64,000 bases of DNA. It comes from Desulfatibacillum sp. GTDB taxonomy: Bacteria > Desulfobacterota > Desulfobacteria > Desulfobacterales > SpSt-501. Shown here one piece after another: positions 8,484 through 16,267 of this stretch. The stretch is taken from assembly GCA_020725555.1 (NCBI GenBank), contig DYEU01000003.1, positions 52,115 to 116,114 on the forward strand, written 5' to 3'. The stretch's first letter is position 1; every line of letters begins with the position of its first letter. The position numbers and the translations under genes were made by a program. The notes under the pieces were generated by a model that saw only the letters and a program-made list of their open reading frames with translations, was not told the DNA's origin and did not search any database.

Positions 8484-8975
8484 TCAGTCAAGATCCAATG
8501 GCGCTTTGCATCGATTGCATTTCATTGCGCCCCGGAAAACCTTATTGCCGCATTCGGGGCATAGATAGCGAGCCTCTTCGTCACGAACCCATTTTTCAGT
8601 CCCGAATTGCCGTCGATACGGGACAGACCGCAAAATGACTTTCTTCCCAACGGCCATGGGAAAGTTGTCAATGTGCCGACAAGGAAAATCATCACACTCG
8701 TGACAACCCGTGGACCCTTTTTCTTTGGAGCATGCCCTGATCTCACATTGCTGACAATGCATGAAAAGATCATCCGACAGGCATCCACCACAATGAATAT
8801 CTTCTGTCGAAAGCTTTTCAGCATTAGGGAGTTTGCCTTTCCCTGACGTCCCGCCCTTGTACAGAGTAACCAATCTCTCCTTAAGCTTGATGTTATTGTC
8901 TCGAGATGCGATGTAGATCGCACAAACACCGCAATAAAGGCCGCATGGAGAAAGAAACGCGGGATTTGCCGCCAT
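8484..8975 (-). CDS. Cysteine-rich DUF3795 domain protein
   Basis: The 163-residue protein has the DUF3795 opening CGLYCGVCAIYIASRD near residues 11-26. It also carries dense cysteine pairs: CGGC, CQQC, C..CDDFPC, and near the C-terminus CPEC..CNRC, a zinc-ribbon-like end. DUF3795 proteins are presumed metal-binding (zinc or iron-sulfur) and have no established function. The gene lies on the minus strand, 145 nt downstream of the LysE-type gene and in the same direction. Its GC content is well below that of the chromosomal backbone, which together with the IS remnants on either side suggests acquired DNA. The family call is confident; the role is unknown. Confidence 0.8.
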   Translation of the reverse strand: MAANPAFLSPCGLYCGVCAIYIASRDNNIKLKERLVTLYKGGTSGKGKLPNAEKLSTEDIHCGGCLSDDLFMHCQQCEIRACSKEKGSTGCHECDDFPCRHIDNFPMAVGKKVILRSVPYRRQFGTEKWVRDEEARYLCPECGNKVFRGAMKCNRCKAPLDLD

Positions 8976-9030
8976 TTTTTTTGTTCCCCGTGATGGTTTG
9001 GTTTCTCTTATTCCTCAAGGAATACCGCTC

Positions 9031-9078
9031 GGCTTCAGCCGCGTTGCGGAACGCACCGGAGCAACGCCGGCTACAGCC
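9031..9078. repeat. Imperfect hairpin between the LysE and DUF3795 genes (attC-like geometry)
   Basis: Arms GGCTTCAGCCGCGTTGC (9031-9047) and GCAACGCCGGCTACAGCC (9061-9078) pair with a one-base bulge and a small internal mismatch around a 13-nt loop. No U-run follows, so it is not a canonical terminator. A stem with an extrahelical base between cassette-like genes recalls integron attC sites, but the RYYYAAC/GTTRRRY core boxes are not convincingly present. Confidence 0.35.
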
Positions 9079-9120
9079 TGTTGTCAGTCCGCGCTCTCTG
9101 CCTTGAGTATCGTTCTTCCG

Positions 9121-9735
9121 TCACGTTGCGCTCAGGAGAGCCAACAAACCAAACGCGGTGATGATCACACCCGAAATTCTGTTGACCCATTGCAACCCGT
9201 GAGGGCTGAACTTGTTTTGAAACACGCCAACCCCACCGCTCAGAATGAGCCACCAAAGGGATGAGCCGATGAAAACGCCCAAGACCAAAATCCCCGCTGA
9301 CAGATACTCCCCGCCTGTGCTTGCCAAACCCAAGCCGGCAAATATCGCCGCAAAGGAAATGATTGTTATCGGATTTGTAAGTGTCAGAATAAACGTCGAG
9401 GCATAAGCACCCACAAGGCCATTTCCTCTGGCTGTGGCTGCTCGTTCTGCGGGTTTTGCCAACAGGGTCTTGATACCCAGATAGCAAAGAAACACGCCAC
9501 CGATAAGCCGCAGCCATAGCTGCTGGCTGACCAGGAAGTTTGAGATGAACGTCAGGCCGAATCCAGCAATGCAACCAAAGATTGCGTCGGCTGTCGCAGC
9601 GCCCAGACCAGAAACGAGGCCGGATACGCGCCCCTCAGCCAATGTGCGGCGTATGCAGAGCACGCCGATTGGACCAACAGGCGCAGCAATTGAAAAGCCG
9701 ATAGCGAGCCCTCGGAGCAAAAAAGCGATATCCAT
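9121..9735 (-). CDS. LysE/RhtB-family amino-acid exporter
   Basis: The 204-residue protein has about six hydrophobic segments. Its family signature lies in the first helix region: GFSIAAPVGPIGVLCIRR (residues 13-30) followed by GLGAATADAIFGCIAGFG. A second conserved element, TLTNPITIISFAAIFAGLG, lies in the middle. Length and motif order are those of LysE/RhtB inner-membrane exporters of amino acids or related metabolites; the substrate cannot be read from sequence. The ATG at 9735 is preceded by GGGAGG. It shares orientation and lower GC with the DUF3795 gene and is flanked by hairpin-forming DNA. Confidence 0.88.
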   Translation of the reverse strand: MDIAFLLRGLAIGFSIAAPVGPIGVLCIRRTLAEGRVSGLVSGLGAATADAIFGCIAGFGLTFISNFLVSQQLWLRLIGGVFLCYLGIKTLLAKPAERAATARGNGLVGAYASTFILTLTNPITIISFAAIFAGLGLASTGGEYLSAGILVLGVFIGSSLWWLILSGGVGVFQNKFSPHGLQWVNRISGVIITAFGLLALLSAT

Positions 9736-9820
9736 TTTCCTCCCGTGATCGTGAGCAGACCCGTGAAACGTGAGCGGGCTAACGCTTCGGTTCAGCGGCG
9801 GGCCGCACAGGGACTGTCCG

Positions 9821-11725
9821 CTACGGCACGGAAAGCCCGGCGCAGGGGTCCTCCTCCGCCGCCGGAACCTGCTGGTTCACGACCGTTTTAAGCACGGTGC
9901 AGATGGCGGGCCGGTGATGGGGGAAATCGCCGTGCACCGTATGCGGCAATGCGGCCGGCACGCCGCTGATCTGGCGGTTGATGGCATCCGGGGCGTGCAG
10001 CCTCGCCAGCCGTCGGCCGAAGCAGTCCAGGGACTGGGTGTCGCCGCCGACGATCAGATCTTCGTTGTTGGCGGCGTACAGATTCAGGTAGAGCACGCCG
10101 TCCGGGGTGCTCGGCCGGCTGCGGGGCGCCTCCAGCTCGGGCTGCGCGATGGAGCCGTTGCAGTTGGCGCTGAACGGGTGGCCGTTCAAATCGGTCAGAA
10201 AGGTTTCATCCCCCGGCAGGTTGGTCGAAAACAGAGCCGGAGCGATGTTTCCGGGGCAGGCCCCGCAGGGCAGGCTTTGGCTGACCAGCGTCGCCGTGCG
10301 GCCGCCGCAGAGCTCGCGGATGGAGCGATCGGGCTGCGAGGCATCGCCGCATGAGAAGGTCCCCCCCACCCCGTGGTTGGGGGCGGCCAGCGCGGCGAAA
10401 ACGGAGACCGTGATGGCTCCGTTGCGGCGCGTCCCCATGAGGTTCTTGAGGTAGTAGCGGCTGCTGATGGCCCCCTGGCTATAGCCCACGAGGGCGACTC
10501 TTCCTGTCCCGGCGTATTCGGGCCGGTTGAGAATTCCGGTCTGCGGGACGCCCTGAGAGTCCGCGCCGCCCTCGATGGCGGCCAGAATGTCGACGGCGTC
10601 TTCGGCGATGCTGCGCGCCTGGATCACGGGGTCGGATCCCCCGTGAACCGGCAGCTCAAGGTAGATCGGATCGATGAGCAGGCCGGGGTTGGCGGCCAGC
10701 ACCGCATCGAAGGAGGTGGTGCCCGGGCTGCCGGGCTGCCTCCAGGCGGCCGTGGCGTTGCCCGAGTGCCCGTGGACGAAGAGCACCGGAACGCGCGCCG
10801 GGGTCTGGCGGGTGCGGCCGATGGCTACCGGCAGAAAATCGCGGGCCTGGTTTGCGGTCAGGCGCCGCAGGTCGGTGCCGTCGAGCTTGATCGAGAAAAT
10901 CTCCTGCCGCTTCTCCTGGTTCGGAGCGGGCACATCGGAGGCCTCGGCCGAGAAGAACAGCCGTTGGTCGTCCCGCGAGAAACTGATGCCAGCAATATTG
11001 ATCTTCGCCGGGGGCGGCAAGCTGATCTCCCGAACCATCGCCCAGCTCCCGACCTCAAAAATGCGGATGGCATCGCGTAGCGGCGTAAGGTGAAAGGCCC
11101 GGCAGGCGAGCAGGCGGCCGTCGTGGGATACGGCCGGAAGCGTTTCGCTGATATCGGGCGTCTGAGTGATGCGCTGGACGGCGCCGCTTGCCTCCGCCGC
11201 CGTCGAAAAGAGATCGGTACTCCGGGTGGTTTGGTCATAGCGCGAAAACACGAGCCGCTGTCCGGCCGCGTAAAAATCGTGGCCGCCGTCGTCGCTTTCC
11301 ATCGCCGTCGGGAAGGTCGCCTGGCGCAGTCCGGTGCCGTCGCTCTTCACCGTCCAGATCTGAGCATTCTTCGAGTAGGCCGGGTGGACGAAGGCGATGA
11401 GATCGTTCGGCGCCCAGCGCGGGAGGATGCGCTGCCCGGTGCCGGTGGTCACCTGTTGCAGGTTGGCGCCGTCGAGGTCCATGATGTAGAGGTTCTGGCC
11501 GGCCAGCTCCCGAAAGGAGGCGAAGACGATGCGGTCGGCGTCGGGCGAGAGATCCGGAAAATCATCGGTGTAGCTGTTGTTGGAGATATTGGTCTGGAAA
11601 CTCCCGTTGTCCCATGACTTGTAAATCTGCTGGCGGCCGTCGCGGTCCGAGACGAAAACCACGCGGTGGCACCCGGAAAGGATCAGAAAAGCGGCGTAAA
11701 GACACAACAGAATTCTCTTCTGCAT
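9821..11725 (-). CDS. Lipoprotein with TolB-like beta-propeller and alpha/beta-hydrolase (lipase-like) domain
   Basis: I place the start at ATG 11725 because AAGGAGG precedes it and the resulting 634-residue protein opens with a lipoprotein signal, LILSGC, with the lipid-attachment Cys at 19. The frame is open 27 codons further upstream, but that would bury the signal. Residues about 20-300 contain WD40/TolB-type blades (VFVSDRDGRQQIYK, FPDLSPDADRIVFAS, QIWTVKSDGTGLRQ, IFSIKLDGTDLRRL). From about 310 an alpha/beta hydrolase follows, with an oxyanion-type VLFVHGHSGN and a nucleophile elbow GYSQG at about 414-418; HTVHGDF near the end could supply the catalytic His. Such TolB-lipase fusions are presumably envelope esterases. 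Substrate is unknown. Confidence 0.75.
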   Translation of the reverse strand: MQKRILLCLYAAFLILSGCHRVVFVSDRDGRQQIYKSWDNGSFQTNISNNSYTDDFPDLSPDADRIVFASFRELAGQNLYIMDLDGANLQQVTTGTGQRILPRWAPNDLIAFVHPAYSKNAQIWTVKSDGTGLRQATFPTAMESDDGGHDFYAAGQRLVFSRYDQTTRSTDLFSTAAEASGAVQRITQTPDISETLPAVSHDGRLLACRAFHLTPLRDAIRIFEVGSWAMVREISLPPPAKINIAGISFSRDDQRLFFSAEASDVPAPNQEKRQEIFSIKLDGTDLRRLTANQARDFLPVAIGRTRQTPARVPVLFVHGHSGNATAAWRQPGSPGTTSFDAVLAANPGLLIDPIYLELPVHGGSDPVIQARSIAEDAVDILAAIEGGADSQGVPQTGILNRPEYAGTGRVALVGYSQGAISSRYYLKNLMGTRRNGAITVSVFAALAAPNHGVGGTFSCGDASQPDRSIRELCGGRTATLVSQSLPCGACPGNIAPALFSTNLPGDETFLTDLNGHPFSANCNGSIAQPELEAPRSRPSTPDGVLYLNLYAANNEDLIVGGDTQSLDCFGRRLARLHAPDAINRQISGVPAALPHTVHGDFPHHRPAICTVLKTVVNQQVPAAEEDPCAGLSVP

Positions 11726-11934
11726 GCTGTCCTCCTTGAAAGCGCCGGTCAAGCGGGCAGCTTGTAGTGAACGAAAGTGCCCCACGTTGAAGGTATAGCG
11801 AGCCACACCGACCCCGAGTCATGCCTCGACGCCCCTCGAGGGGGTGGAGAAGCGTTGACAGGGGGACGTGCGGGCCGTCCCTTGAGCCGCGAAAGTATCC
11901 GTCGGGGTGCCGACGCCGTGTGCGACATGGCTAA

Positions 11935-12778
11935 TTCCTAATCCGATCTCGACCGATGCGCCGGATGCCCATCCCCGATCAGCAACACCGGACGCTGCGC
12001 GTTTTACATCGAGCGGCTCAGGGACTCTCAGATCTGCTCAGCCGCTATGGCGCCTTCCATGACCATGAACCGAAGCTTTCCCCGCAGGCTGACGGCGCTG
12101 GCCATGTTCAGGCCGAGGCGGGCGCCAGTGGTTCGCACCACGGGGGTCTTTCCTCGCCGGGCCCCTGAGGTGTTCGCCGCGTGAAAATCCGATCCTCCGC
12201 CCGACTCATCTTCAAAATCAATCCCGGCCTTACAGGCTTTGGTCGCCGTTTGAAGGCAAGAAAATTCTTCTTTTCGCCAACGCGCTACCGTTTCAGCCCT
12301 TTGCTGGCATGCGCGGTAAAGCGGCTGCTGGCAGCTAAAGCCCAACTGCCGGAGCAACCGCCCAATCGAACTCTCACTGAGCCGAATCCCAAACTCCCGG
12401 TGGACCGCTTTGGCCACAATGCCTCGCGGCCCCAACGCAAAGGGGAAGTTCAACTGCCGCGGGTCACGCTGCCGCTCACCGTCTTGTCAAGCCAACGGAT
12501 CTGCCGCGCAGAAAGCCTCTTGGGTCGCCCGCTGGCCTTGCCGCAGCGCAGCGCTTGCCACCCACCGGCAACGATATCGGGCAGCCCATTGCACATGCAG
12601 GCCCGCGCAAAGCCCAACGCCTGAATGACCCCTGCGGGGCTTTCTCCCTCGCGGACGCGTTGAACGGCCCGAGCCCGAATTTGCTTTCGCGTCTTCCGAT
12701 CCAGCTTTCGACCATCGTTATTGCTTCATGCATCAGCGATTATCCCATATGTCTGGGAATAGATGCTCGGATTAGGAA
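11935..12778 (-). mobile_element. Degenerate IS630-family element with intact 12-bp terminal inverted repeats
   Basis: Perfect inverted repeats TTCCTAATCCGA (11935-11946) and TCGGATTAGGAA (12767-12778) bound an 844-bp unit containing an IS630-type transposase remnant on the minus strand. Full IS630 copies are usually about 1.1 kb. The missing piece is the transposase C-terminus, joined directly to the left repeat. No clear TA target duplication is visible. Confidence 0.7.
11950..12712 (-). pseudogene. IS630-family transposase, multiple frameshifts and C-terminal deletion
   Basis: Reading the minus strand from about 12712, DGRKLDRKT, AVQRVREGESPAGVIQALG and RPKRLSARQIRWLDKTV give the N-terminal helix-turn-helix part. 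A frameshift near 12460 restores LNFPFALGPRGIVAKAV, SESSIGRLLRQLGFSCQQPL, the acidic catalytic-type IDFEDESG, and GKTPVVRTTGARLGLNM. After AAEQI another shift leaves RPVLLIGDGHPAHRS, containing the second conserved Asp region, and then the element ends. The last third of the transposase (the PYSPELNPDE-type segment) is missing. The gene cannot make an active enzyme. Confidence 0.75.
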
Positions 12779-12939
12779 GTGGCGCATGGGCCTCCCGGCG
12801 CGGATGACATTGCCACGATCGCCCACCTCGCGGCCGGGAAGGTGGAGGTAGAGGAAAAAGCAGCAACGCGTCAGGAAGGCGTTTATTTACGCCCCGCCCA
12901 CGGCCGACATCGAACAAAAAAAGATTGTAATCCTGACCG

Positions 12940-13251
12940 TCAGCGGCGGCCGGGGGAGTCGTTCTTCATCTGCTGCCAGCGCTGCTTTTCGCTGCGGAAG
13001 GCGTCCATGACCTGACGCTCCTGGCGGAGCCGCTCTGCGGCCGGGTCCCGGTTGCGAAGGGAATCGACCCACTGCCGGGCGGAGACGAACATCGAGCGAA
13101 AGAGGCTGGGGTTGCCGGCGGCGGCGCGGCACATATCGGCGGCGGCGACGAGAGTCGCCGCCGTCAGCAGAACGAGCAGAAAGGCGATGAGGCAACGGCC
13201 GGCGATGGTGAACGCCGATCGGGTCTCGGGCTCCTTGCCGGCGCTGCTCAT
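12940..13251 (-). CDS. Small single-TM protein of unknown function
   Basis: From ATG 13251 the product is 103 residues: a short polar start, one hydrophobic helix (CLIAFLLVLLTAATLVAAAD) and an Arg/Gln-rich C-terminal half likely outside the membrane and helical (AERLRQERQVMDAFRSEKQR). An in-frame TTG at 13347, only ten nt after the preceding gene's stop, is an alternative start, but neither has a good ribosome site. It follows a secreted protein gene on the same strand, so the two may be cotranscribed. No family was recognised. Confidence 0.45.
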   Translation of the reverse strand: MSSAGKEPETRSAFTIAGRCLIAFLLVLLTAATLVAAADMCRAAAGNPSLFRSMFVSARQWVDSLRNRDPAAERLRQERQVMDAFRSEKQRWQQMKNDSPGRR

Positions 13252-13356
13252 GTCAAAGAGGCTCGCAGAAGGGGGGGGAGGGTCTGTTCCGGGCTTTGAC
13301 TTTAGTTCGCCCGTCGCCTTCTTGTCAAGCCTCGGGTTTCCCGACAACTTCTTGGC

Positions 13357-13794
13357 TTATTTGCCTTTCTTGAATTTTTCGGGCGGGAATTGCCGGCTGT
13401 GCTCCTCGTTGAACTCAAAGGGGCGCTCGGTGTCCAGGCTGATGTTGACGTAGTGGCCGAGTTCCGCTTGCAGGTTCGCCGGCAACGAGGCGCCGAAGGC
13501 CCAGTCGCCCGCCTTGATGTAGAACCATACCCCTCGGGCCACATCGTGATAAACCCGGCAGCAGGGGTAGTAGCGGTACTGGTACTTCGCCCGGTATCCG
13601 TGGGCCGGGGCATGGGGCGGCGGCCCGCCTTTTTTCCCCTTGCCGTGGGGTTCGGGAGGGGCTCCCTTGCCCTGGTCGCCCCACTGGATGGTGATCGAAC
13701 CCCCCTGGGCCAGCGCCCCGGGGGCGAAGGCCACCCCGGCCGCCAGAAGCGCCATGCAGCTACCCAGAATCCATAGACGAACTCCGCGTTTCAA
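13357..13794 (-). CDS. Small secreted protein of unknown function (Tyr-rich C-terminal domain)
   Basis: I choose TTG 13794 because AAAGGAG lies eight nt upstream and the 145-residue product then opens with a clean signal peptide (LKRGVRLWIL, hydrophobic core, cleavage near ALAQG). A Gly/Pro/Lys/His-rich linker follows. The C-terminal domain of about 80 residues reads YRAKYQYRYYPCCRVYHD, then GVWFYIKAGDWAFGASLP, and ends in charged residues. Similar small YRYYP-containing periplasmic proteins occur in Desulfobacterota to my recollection, without assigned function. It is divergent from the alkaline phosphatase gene (starts 189 nt apart), so the gap may hold divergent promoters. Confidence 0.6.
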   Translation of the reverse strand: MKRGVRLWILGSCMALLAAGVAFAPGALAQGGSITIQWGDQGKGAPPEPHGKGKKGGPPPHAPAHGYRAKYQYRYYPCCRVYHDVARGVWFYIKAGDWAFGASLPANLQAELGHYVNISLDTERPFEFNEEHSRQFPPEKFKKGK

Positions 13795-13982
13795 GTTTTC
13801 ATCTCCTTTCGATGGCTTTTCGAAAGACGGCAACAAAGGCCTCTATCAAACGTTTTCATTGTATCGCAAAACGAGCCCGGATCAAAATCCGTGCAATTGA
13901 CCCGGCGTCCCGGATCGGGTACGAACAAGGCACCGGGGGCTGTTTTACCCTTCTTTTCCTTGAAAACCGCCGGAGGTGCATC

Positions 13983-15692
13983 ATGCTCAAACGACTCCTT
14001 GCCATCGGCATTCTCCTCTCCTGCATCCTTTTCTCCCCCGTGGGGGCGGGCTTTCTTCTCGCCGCGGCCGGCGAGCCTTCTCCCGCGCGAAACGTGATCG
14101 TCATGATCGTGGACGGCTGTTCCTCCGAGCAATACACCTTCGCCCGGTGGTTCAAAGGCGCACCGCTCACCTTCGACCCCTACCGCATCGGCGCCGTGGC
14201 CACCTACATCGCCGACTCCGTGATCGCCGACTCGGCGCCGGCGGCAAGCGCCTTCGCCACCGGAGTGCGCACGAGCGACAAGCACATCTCGGTCGGCCCG
14301 CACGAAAAGACCCTCTCCACGATCAAGCCGCCCCCCGAGGCCGAGCGCTACCGGCCCTTTGCCACCGTGCTCGAGGGGGCGAAGCTGCTCGGGAAGTCGA
14401 CCGGCATCGTGGCCACCTCCCGTGTGAGTCACGCCACGCCCGCGGCCTACGTGGCCCACGTCCCGGGACGGGACATGGAGGACGACATCATGGAGCAGGC
14501 CGTCCACCAAGGGCTCGACGTCGTTCTGGGCGGCGGCAAGCGGCACCTTCTGCCGCCGGAGATGAAAGGCCGGCGCAAGGACGCCGAAAACCTGGCGGCC
14601 GATCTCACGCGCTGGGGGTACCGCATGCCGGAGACGCGCGAGGCGCTGATGGCGATCCGGGAAGGGCGGGTGTTCGGGATGTTTGCCGACAACCACATGG
14701 ACCCCGAAATCGACCGCCGCCAGGCGCATCCCCACCAGCCGACGCTGGCCGAGATGACGGCCAAAGCGATCGAGCTGCTCTCCAAGAACCCGAACGGCTT
14801 TTTCCTCATGGTGGAGGGCAGCCAGGTCGACTGGGCCTGCCACGCCAACGACCCGGCGTACATGGTGCACGATCTCCTCGCCTATGACGAGGCCGTGGGC
14901 GTGGCCCTTGCGTTCGCCCGGCGCGACGGGAAAACCCTCGTGCTCGCCCTCTCCGATCACAACACGGGGGGCTTTTCCATCGGCAATTCCGCCTCCAACG
15001 CCATCTACCCGCAGCTTGGCGTCGAGGATCTCCTGAACCCCGTGCGGCGCATGAAGTCCTCGGCCTCCTTCATCTGGAACCGGCTCGGCGCCGACCGGAC
15101 GCCGCAGCGCCTCAAGGCGGCGGTTCAGGAAGGCTGGGGGCTTGCCATCACGGACGAGGAAGCCACCGAGATCCTCGCCCTCGCCGCAACACTCAAGGAC
15201 GGCGCCGCCGCCGCGATCGGCAAGGTCCTCTCCCCGCGCCACACCTACATCGGCTGGACCACGCTCGGCCACTGCGGGGGAGATGTGCCCCTGCACGCCT
15301 TCGGCCCCGGCAGACCGGCCGGCGGGGTGATCGAGGCGACCGAGATCGCCCGGATCTGCGCCCGCGCCATGGGCCTCGACCTGGACAGCCTGAACCGGAG
15401 GCTCTTCGTGGACGCCGTGGAGGCCTTCGGCCCGGAGCGGGTGCGCGTCGACCGCAATGCCCCCCAGGGGCCCGTGGTCCAGATCGACTACGCGGGGAAG
15501 CAGGTCGAGCTCCCGGCGAACAAGAACTTTCTCCGCTGGGGCCAAACGACGCACGCCCTGGAAGGCGTGGTCGTCTGGGCGCCCAACACAGGCAAAGCCT
15601 ATCTTCCCCTGCAGGCGGTGCGGGTCATCGAGGGCAAAAAAGAGCCTCTGCCTGAGATCCGCCTCGCCAAGGCCGGGCGCAAGGCGTCTTGA
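13983..15692 (+). CDS. phoA: PhoA-type alkaline phosphatase, exported
   Basis: The 569-residue phosphomonoesterase should act in the periplasm. ATG 13983 follows GGAGG and begins a signal peptide (residues 1-30). Family landmarks are in order: the metal Asp in VIVMIVDG (Asp44), the nucleophile loop IADSAPAASAFATG (Ser84 after Asp83), HATPAAYVAHVPGRD, the metal cluster MVEGSQVDWACHANDP, LALSDHNTGGF with Asp-His, and GHCGGDVPLHAFGP with the last zinc His. A long C-terminal extension (beyond about 450) with VVWAPNTGKAYLP exceeds the common PhoA fold and may be an extra beta-domain. It stands alone, divergent from a small secreted protein gene. No Pho box was recognised upstream. Confidence 0.88.
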   Translation: MLKRLLAIGILLSCILFSPVGAGFLLAAAGEPSPARNVIVMIVDGCSSEQYTFARWFKGAPLTFDPYRIGAVATYIADSVIADSAPAASAFATGVRTSDKHISVGPHEKTLSTIKPPPEAERYRPFATVLEGAKLLGKSTGIVATSRVSHATPAAYVAHVPGRDMEDDIMEQAVHQGLDVVLGGGKRHLLPPEMKGRRKDAENLAADLTRWGYRMPETREALMAIREGRVFGMFADNHMDPEIDRRQAHPHQPTLAEMTAKAIELLSKNPNGFFLMVEGSQVDWACHANDPAYMVHDLLAYDEAVGVALAFARRDGKTLVLALSDHNTGGFSIGNSASNAIYPQLGVEDLLNPVRRMKSSASFIWNRLGADRTPQRLKAAVQEGWGLAITDEEATEILALAATLKDGAAAAIGKVLSPRHTYIGWTTLGHCGGDVPLHAFGPGRPAGGVIEATEIARICARAMGLDLDSLNRRLFVDAVEAFGPERVRVDRNAPQGPVVQIDYAGKQVELPANKNFLRWGQTTHALEGVVVWAPNTGKAYLPLQAVRVIEGKKEPLPEIRLAKAGRKAS

Positions 15693-15775
15693 CAGAAAAC
15701 CCGAATCCTCATAGGAGGTTTTCGATCACCGCAGAACCCCGTTTCATCCCATCCCCCCCTGACGAGGAGGAGACC

Positions 15776-16099
15776 ATGGCGGACTACCTGATCAACGTGT
15801 TTCTGGATGACGAAAAAATGCGGGTTGTCGAGGCGGCCGGGCTTTCCGGCCACGTCAAAGAGGTCCAAGGGAAAAAGGCGATCCAGGTCCCGCTGAACGA
15901 AAAAGAGCAGAAAAAACTGGTTAAAGGCTTCCCCGATCTCAAGTTTGACGCCCAAAACGCCTGCGTCCTCCCGCCGGAGGCCGAGAAAAAACTGCTCGAC
16001 GTGATCGCCCAGATGAAGGTGATCGACGTCATGAAAGTGGCCATCATGAAACTCTACAACCCGCTCGCCGGCAAAGAGCCCCGCTCGGCCCAGCGCTGA
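15776..16099 (+). CDS. Small acidic/basic soluble protein of unknown function
   Basis: ATG 15776 sits behind GAGGAGGAG. The product is 107 residues with no signal peptide or membrane segment. It shows an N-terminal beta strand (DYLINVFLDDEKMRVVEAAG) and Lys/Glu-rich helices (NEKEQKKLVKGF, EAEKKLLDVIAQMKVIDVM). The gene follows alkaline phosphatase by 83 nt and is closed by a strong terminator, so it may be the end of that transcript or independently expressed. I do not recognise a family. Confidence 0.6.
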   Translation: MADYLINVFLDDEKMRVVEAAGLSGHVKEVQGKKAIQVPLNEKEQKKLVKGFPDLKFDAQNACVLPPEAEKKLLDVIAQMKVIDVMKVAIMKLYNPLAGKEPRSAQR

Positions 16100-16124
16100 C
16101 CCGGCCGCCGGCCGCTCGCCGTAC

Positions 16125-16166
16125 GGCGCCTCGTTTCCCGGCTGCGGAAACGGGGCGCCTTTTTTC
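16125..16166 (+). terminator. Rho-independent terminator
   Basis: Stem GGCGCC-T-CGTTTCC pairs with GGAAACG-G-GGCGCC around the loop CGGCTGC, followed immediately by a run of T (16160-16165). It ends the transcript of the small gene at 15776-16099. Confidence 0.9.
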
Positions 16167-16214
16167 TATCTTGGGATAACAAATTAAAATCAATCCGAAT
16201 TTTACGATCCTGAA

Positions 16215-16243
16215 TTGACACTCGCTTCGCTTCGGCGTAATAA
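16215..16243 (+). promoter_or_regulatory. Sigma-70 type promoter of the MacAB-like operon
   Basis: TTGACA (16215-16220), a 17-nt spacer, and TAATAA (16238-16243) form a near-consensus promoter 25 nt before ATG 16268. ATCCTGAATT just upstream and AATTCA-ATC-AGGAT just downstream form an interrupted inverted repeat around it, a possible repressor operator. Confidence 0.65.
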
Positions 16244-16267
16244 TTCAATCAGGATTGACCGAGGTTC

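Noticed and set aside
9771..9810. Complete attC integron site upstream of the LysE gene
   Set aside because: Only one half with TAAC is present; the complementary half and matching core box are missing, so it is kept as a low-interest finding and not annotated as a site.
11726..11806. 27-residue N-terminal extension of the TolB/lipase lipoprotein
   Set aside because: It would precede the lipobox signal peptide; the ATG at 11725 has a better ribosome site.
13791..15554. 587-residue minus-strand frame over the alkaline phosphatase gene
   Set aside because: The sense strand carries all catalytic motifs in order; the antisense product is a composition artefact.
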